Source of the DNA: Erysipelotrichaceae bacterium
GTDB taxonomy: Bacteria; Bacillota_I; Bacilli_A; RFN20; CAG-631
Assembly (NCBI GenBank): GCA_022767485.1
Contig: JALEMY010000108.1
Coordinates: 1 to 32,130, forward strand
DNA length: 32,130 nt
Direction: 5' to 3'
Of the stretch, positions 30,634 through 32,130 are shown piece after piece. Position 1 is the stretch's first letter, and every line of letters begins with the position of its first letter. The notes below the pieces were generated by a model, which searched no databases, had not been told where the DNA came from, and saw only the letters and a list, made by a program, of their open reading frames with translations. A program made the translations under genes and the position numbers.

Positions 30634-32130
30634 TTATTCTTCTATTTGAACTGGTTGACCATTTGGAGAGATCCACCAATTTGAATATTTTTCTACTAAT
30701 TTAAATAAAGATAATCCTGTTAATTCATAGGTGTTTAAATTTTCAAAAATTTTAGGTTCTGGAAAATATAAATCACCAAATTCTGTTTTTACGATCCAGT
30801 CACCTACAATACCTCCTTCAGTGGAAACGTAAGAATCGACTTGTTTAAACTCTAATTCATCCATTGGTATTTCACAAATAAATGTTTCATTCCACCATAC
30901 TTCTGCAGTTTCTTGATAAGAAACAAATCCATGTGTTTCCAATTTAGGGTATTCAAATGAAACATATTCACCTACAAATTTATAATGTTTTTGATTGTTT
31001 GAAATATAGCCATTTGTAATCTCAATGTCATATCTTTGATCATTAGTAAATATTGAATATAATGTATATCCACCACCAGTTACTTGCCAGTTATCAGAAG
31101 CATCTTCATATACGGTCATTTCAAGTAAACTCATTACCTTATTTTTATCTTCCATATCACTACTATATGTAATATTTGTTAACATACCTGGAGCAACTCC
31201 AATATAACCTCTTTCATATCTAACCTCTACAATATCTTTATAAGAAAGTTCAGGTAAATTCAAAGCGTTTCGAACATCAGTATACTCAATACTATGGATA
31301 TAAAATTTTATTACAACATCTTCAGCTGGCATAACAAATGTATATTTCCACATATATCTATCATTAACTTTTATACTATATTGAATATCGTAAAATTCAT
31401 CGTTTACATACATTGCTAAATCAACATCCATAATAGGATGAGAATAGAATTCTAGTTTCGTACCAGGAGTATACATTCCTGCATCATGTGATAATTCATC
31501 TACAATATAATTACCACTATCGATAATTGATAATTGGTATTGTCCTGTAGGAATAATTTTCTCTCTAGGATTATAATCGTATAAACCATCCACTCTTATA
31601 GATCCTGTTGTTTTTGGCAATGAAGCATATAAAATGGTATTTTCAGGATACTCATCATATTTTTTAAATGTTTCATCTTGAGATACAACATATCCTTCAT
31701 TTAATAATTTATAATTATTATATTTAGAATCAACTGGAACTAAATTTAATTCATCACTTCCTGGAACGGCAGAAACAGTAAATTCAACAATATCAGCCTC
31801 TATAACTTCGATTGATTGAATAGTCATTTTATCAACATTTACACTACCAGGATATGTTTCTTGAACTTCATATTCTCCAGTATATTTAATTACTAGTTCG
31901 TCTCCTGCAACAAGTGTATCTATTCCATAATCTTTTGGATTAAACCATATTAAATTTCCATCTAATAAAGTAGTTACTTGACCTTCTTCATGCATTCCAT
32001 AATCATACATTACAAAAAGATTTAACGTTTGTGTTTCATCATTTGAATCCTTATGTATAAAATCATTGTAGTTAACTTTATCTTTTGATTCATATAATAC
32101 TTCATCGCCAAAATAATATAATTTGTAATC
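30634..32130 (-). CDS. Large beta-rich, probably surface-exposed protein (C-terminal part, runs off window)
   Basis: The frame is open to the last base of the window. About 498 residues are visible, beginning inside the protein (DYKLYYFGDEVLYESK at the edge); the Met at 32010 is internal, not the start. The visible part is acidic, Tyr/Asn-rich and built of many short beta strands. One stretch, YTPGTKLEFYSHPIMDVDLAMYVNDEFYD...WKYTFVMPAEDVVIKFYI, resembles small beta domains common in secreted proteins of gut Firmicutes (the MPAEDV motif). A lipoprotein or wall-anchored N-terminus would be upstream of the window. Function unknown; no enzymatic motif seen. C-terminus is free of a sortase motif or membrane helix. 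Confidence 0.7.
   Translation of the reverse strand, partial: DYKLYYFGDEVLYESKDKVNYNDFIHKDSNDETQTLNLFVMYDYGMHEEGQVTTLLDGNLIWFNPKDYGIDTLVAGDELVIKYTGEYEVQETYPGSVNVDKMTIQSIEVIEADIVEFTVSAVPGSDELNLVPVDSKYNNYKLLNEGYVVSQDETFKKYDEYPENTILYASLPKTTGSIRVDGLYDYNPREKIIPTGQYQLSIIDSGNYIVDELSHDAGMYTPGTKLEFYSHPIMDVDLAMYVNDEFYDIQYSIKVNDRYMWKYTFVMPAEDVVIKFYIHSIEYTDVRNALNLPELSYKDIVEVRYERGYIGVAPGMLTNITYSSDMEDKNKVMSLLEMTVYEDASDNWQVTGGGYTLYSIFTNDQRYDIEITNGYISNNQKHYKFVGEYVSFEYPKLETHGFVSYQETAEVWWNETFICEIPMDELEFKQVDSYVSTEGGIVGDWIVKTEFGDLYFPEPKIFENLNTYELTGLSLFKLVEKYSNWWISPNGQPVQIEE

Noticed and set aside
1-32130. CRISPR arrays, prophage or complete insertion sequences
   Set aside because: No regularly spaced direct repeats, no transposase, integrase or phage structural genes were seen.

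Overview
The window is AT-rich DNA from a low-GC Firmicute-like bacterium. It most resembles the Bacilli lineages near Mollicutes and Erysipelotrichia (Acholeplasma/RF39-type), although nothing in the sequence names a species. Evidence for this placement: strong AT codon bias; a canonical rimP-nusA-ylxR-ylxQ-infB-rbfA operon with an IF2 that has a very short N-terminus; many small intrinsic terminators; and sigma-A-type promoters. Conserved tryptophans are encoded by TGG and TGA is used as a stop, so the standard bacterial code applies, not the Mollicutes code 4.

Layout. 1-230: a compact inverted-repeat block and a tRNA-Gln(CUG). 287-6021 (minus strand): a BMP-type nucleoside ABC importer (lipoprotein, ATPase, two permeases, plus a translationally coupled cupin). 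It starts at a strong promoter followed by a purine-riboswitch-like aptamer with an abnormally small P3, then an intrinsic terminator. 6044-9400: a cytoplasmic GH20 hexosaminidase divergent from a small membrane protein, a cold-shock protein and a ComF-type phosphoribosyltransferase. 9580-12133: a PlsC-like acyltransferase with a zinc ribbon, overlapping a GltS-like transporter. 12208-18650: the nusA-infB translation/transcription operon, with a DUF368 and a DUF308-like membrane protein appended. 18692-23468 (minus strand): a GGEEF diguanylate cyclase, GAPDH, a uracil permease behind a leader-peptide/attenuator region, and a DUF4097-like lipoprotein. 23670-27338 (plus strand): pyruvate kinase, a creatininase-family hydrolase and a GH27/36-like protein. 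27426-29644 (minus strand): an acyltransferase-like protein and a MATE exporter. 29699-30420: a gene-poor, apparently decayed stretch. 30421-32130: a 62-residue basic protein and the C-terminal part of a large beta-rich, probably surface-exposed protein that runs off the window.

Theme. The most interesting content is RNA- and DNA-level control of nucleobase/nucleoside salvage. The nucleoside importer has a guanine-type aptamer with intact J1/2, J2/3 and J3/1 core residues but only a 2-3 bp P3. The uracil permease has a 36-codon leader ORF whose stop codon lies inside an intrinsic terminator, with a competing hairpin upstream. Both leaders begin at promoters with near-consensus boxes and 17-nt spacers. 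The GAPDH promoter carries a perfect 18-bp palindrome over its -35 box and a Rex-like box upstream.
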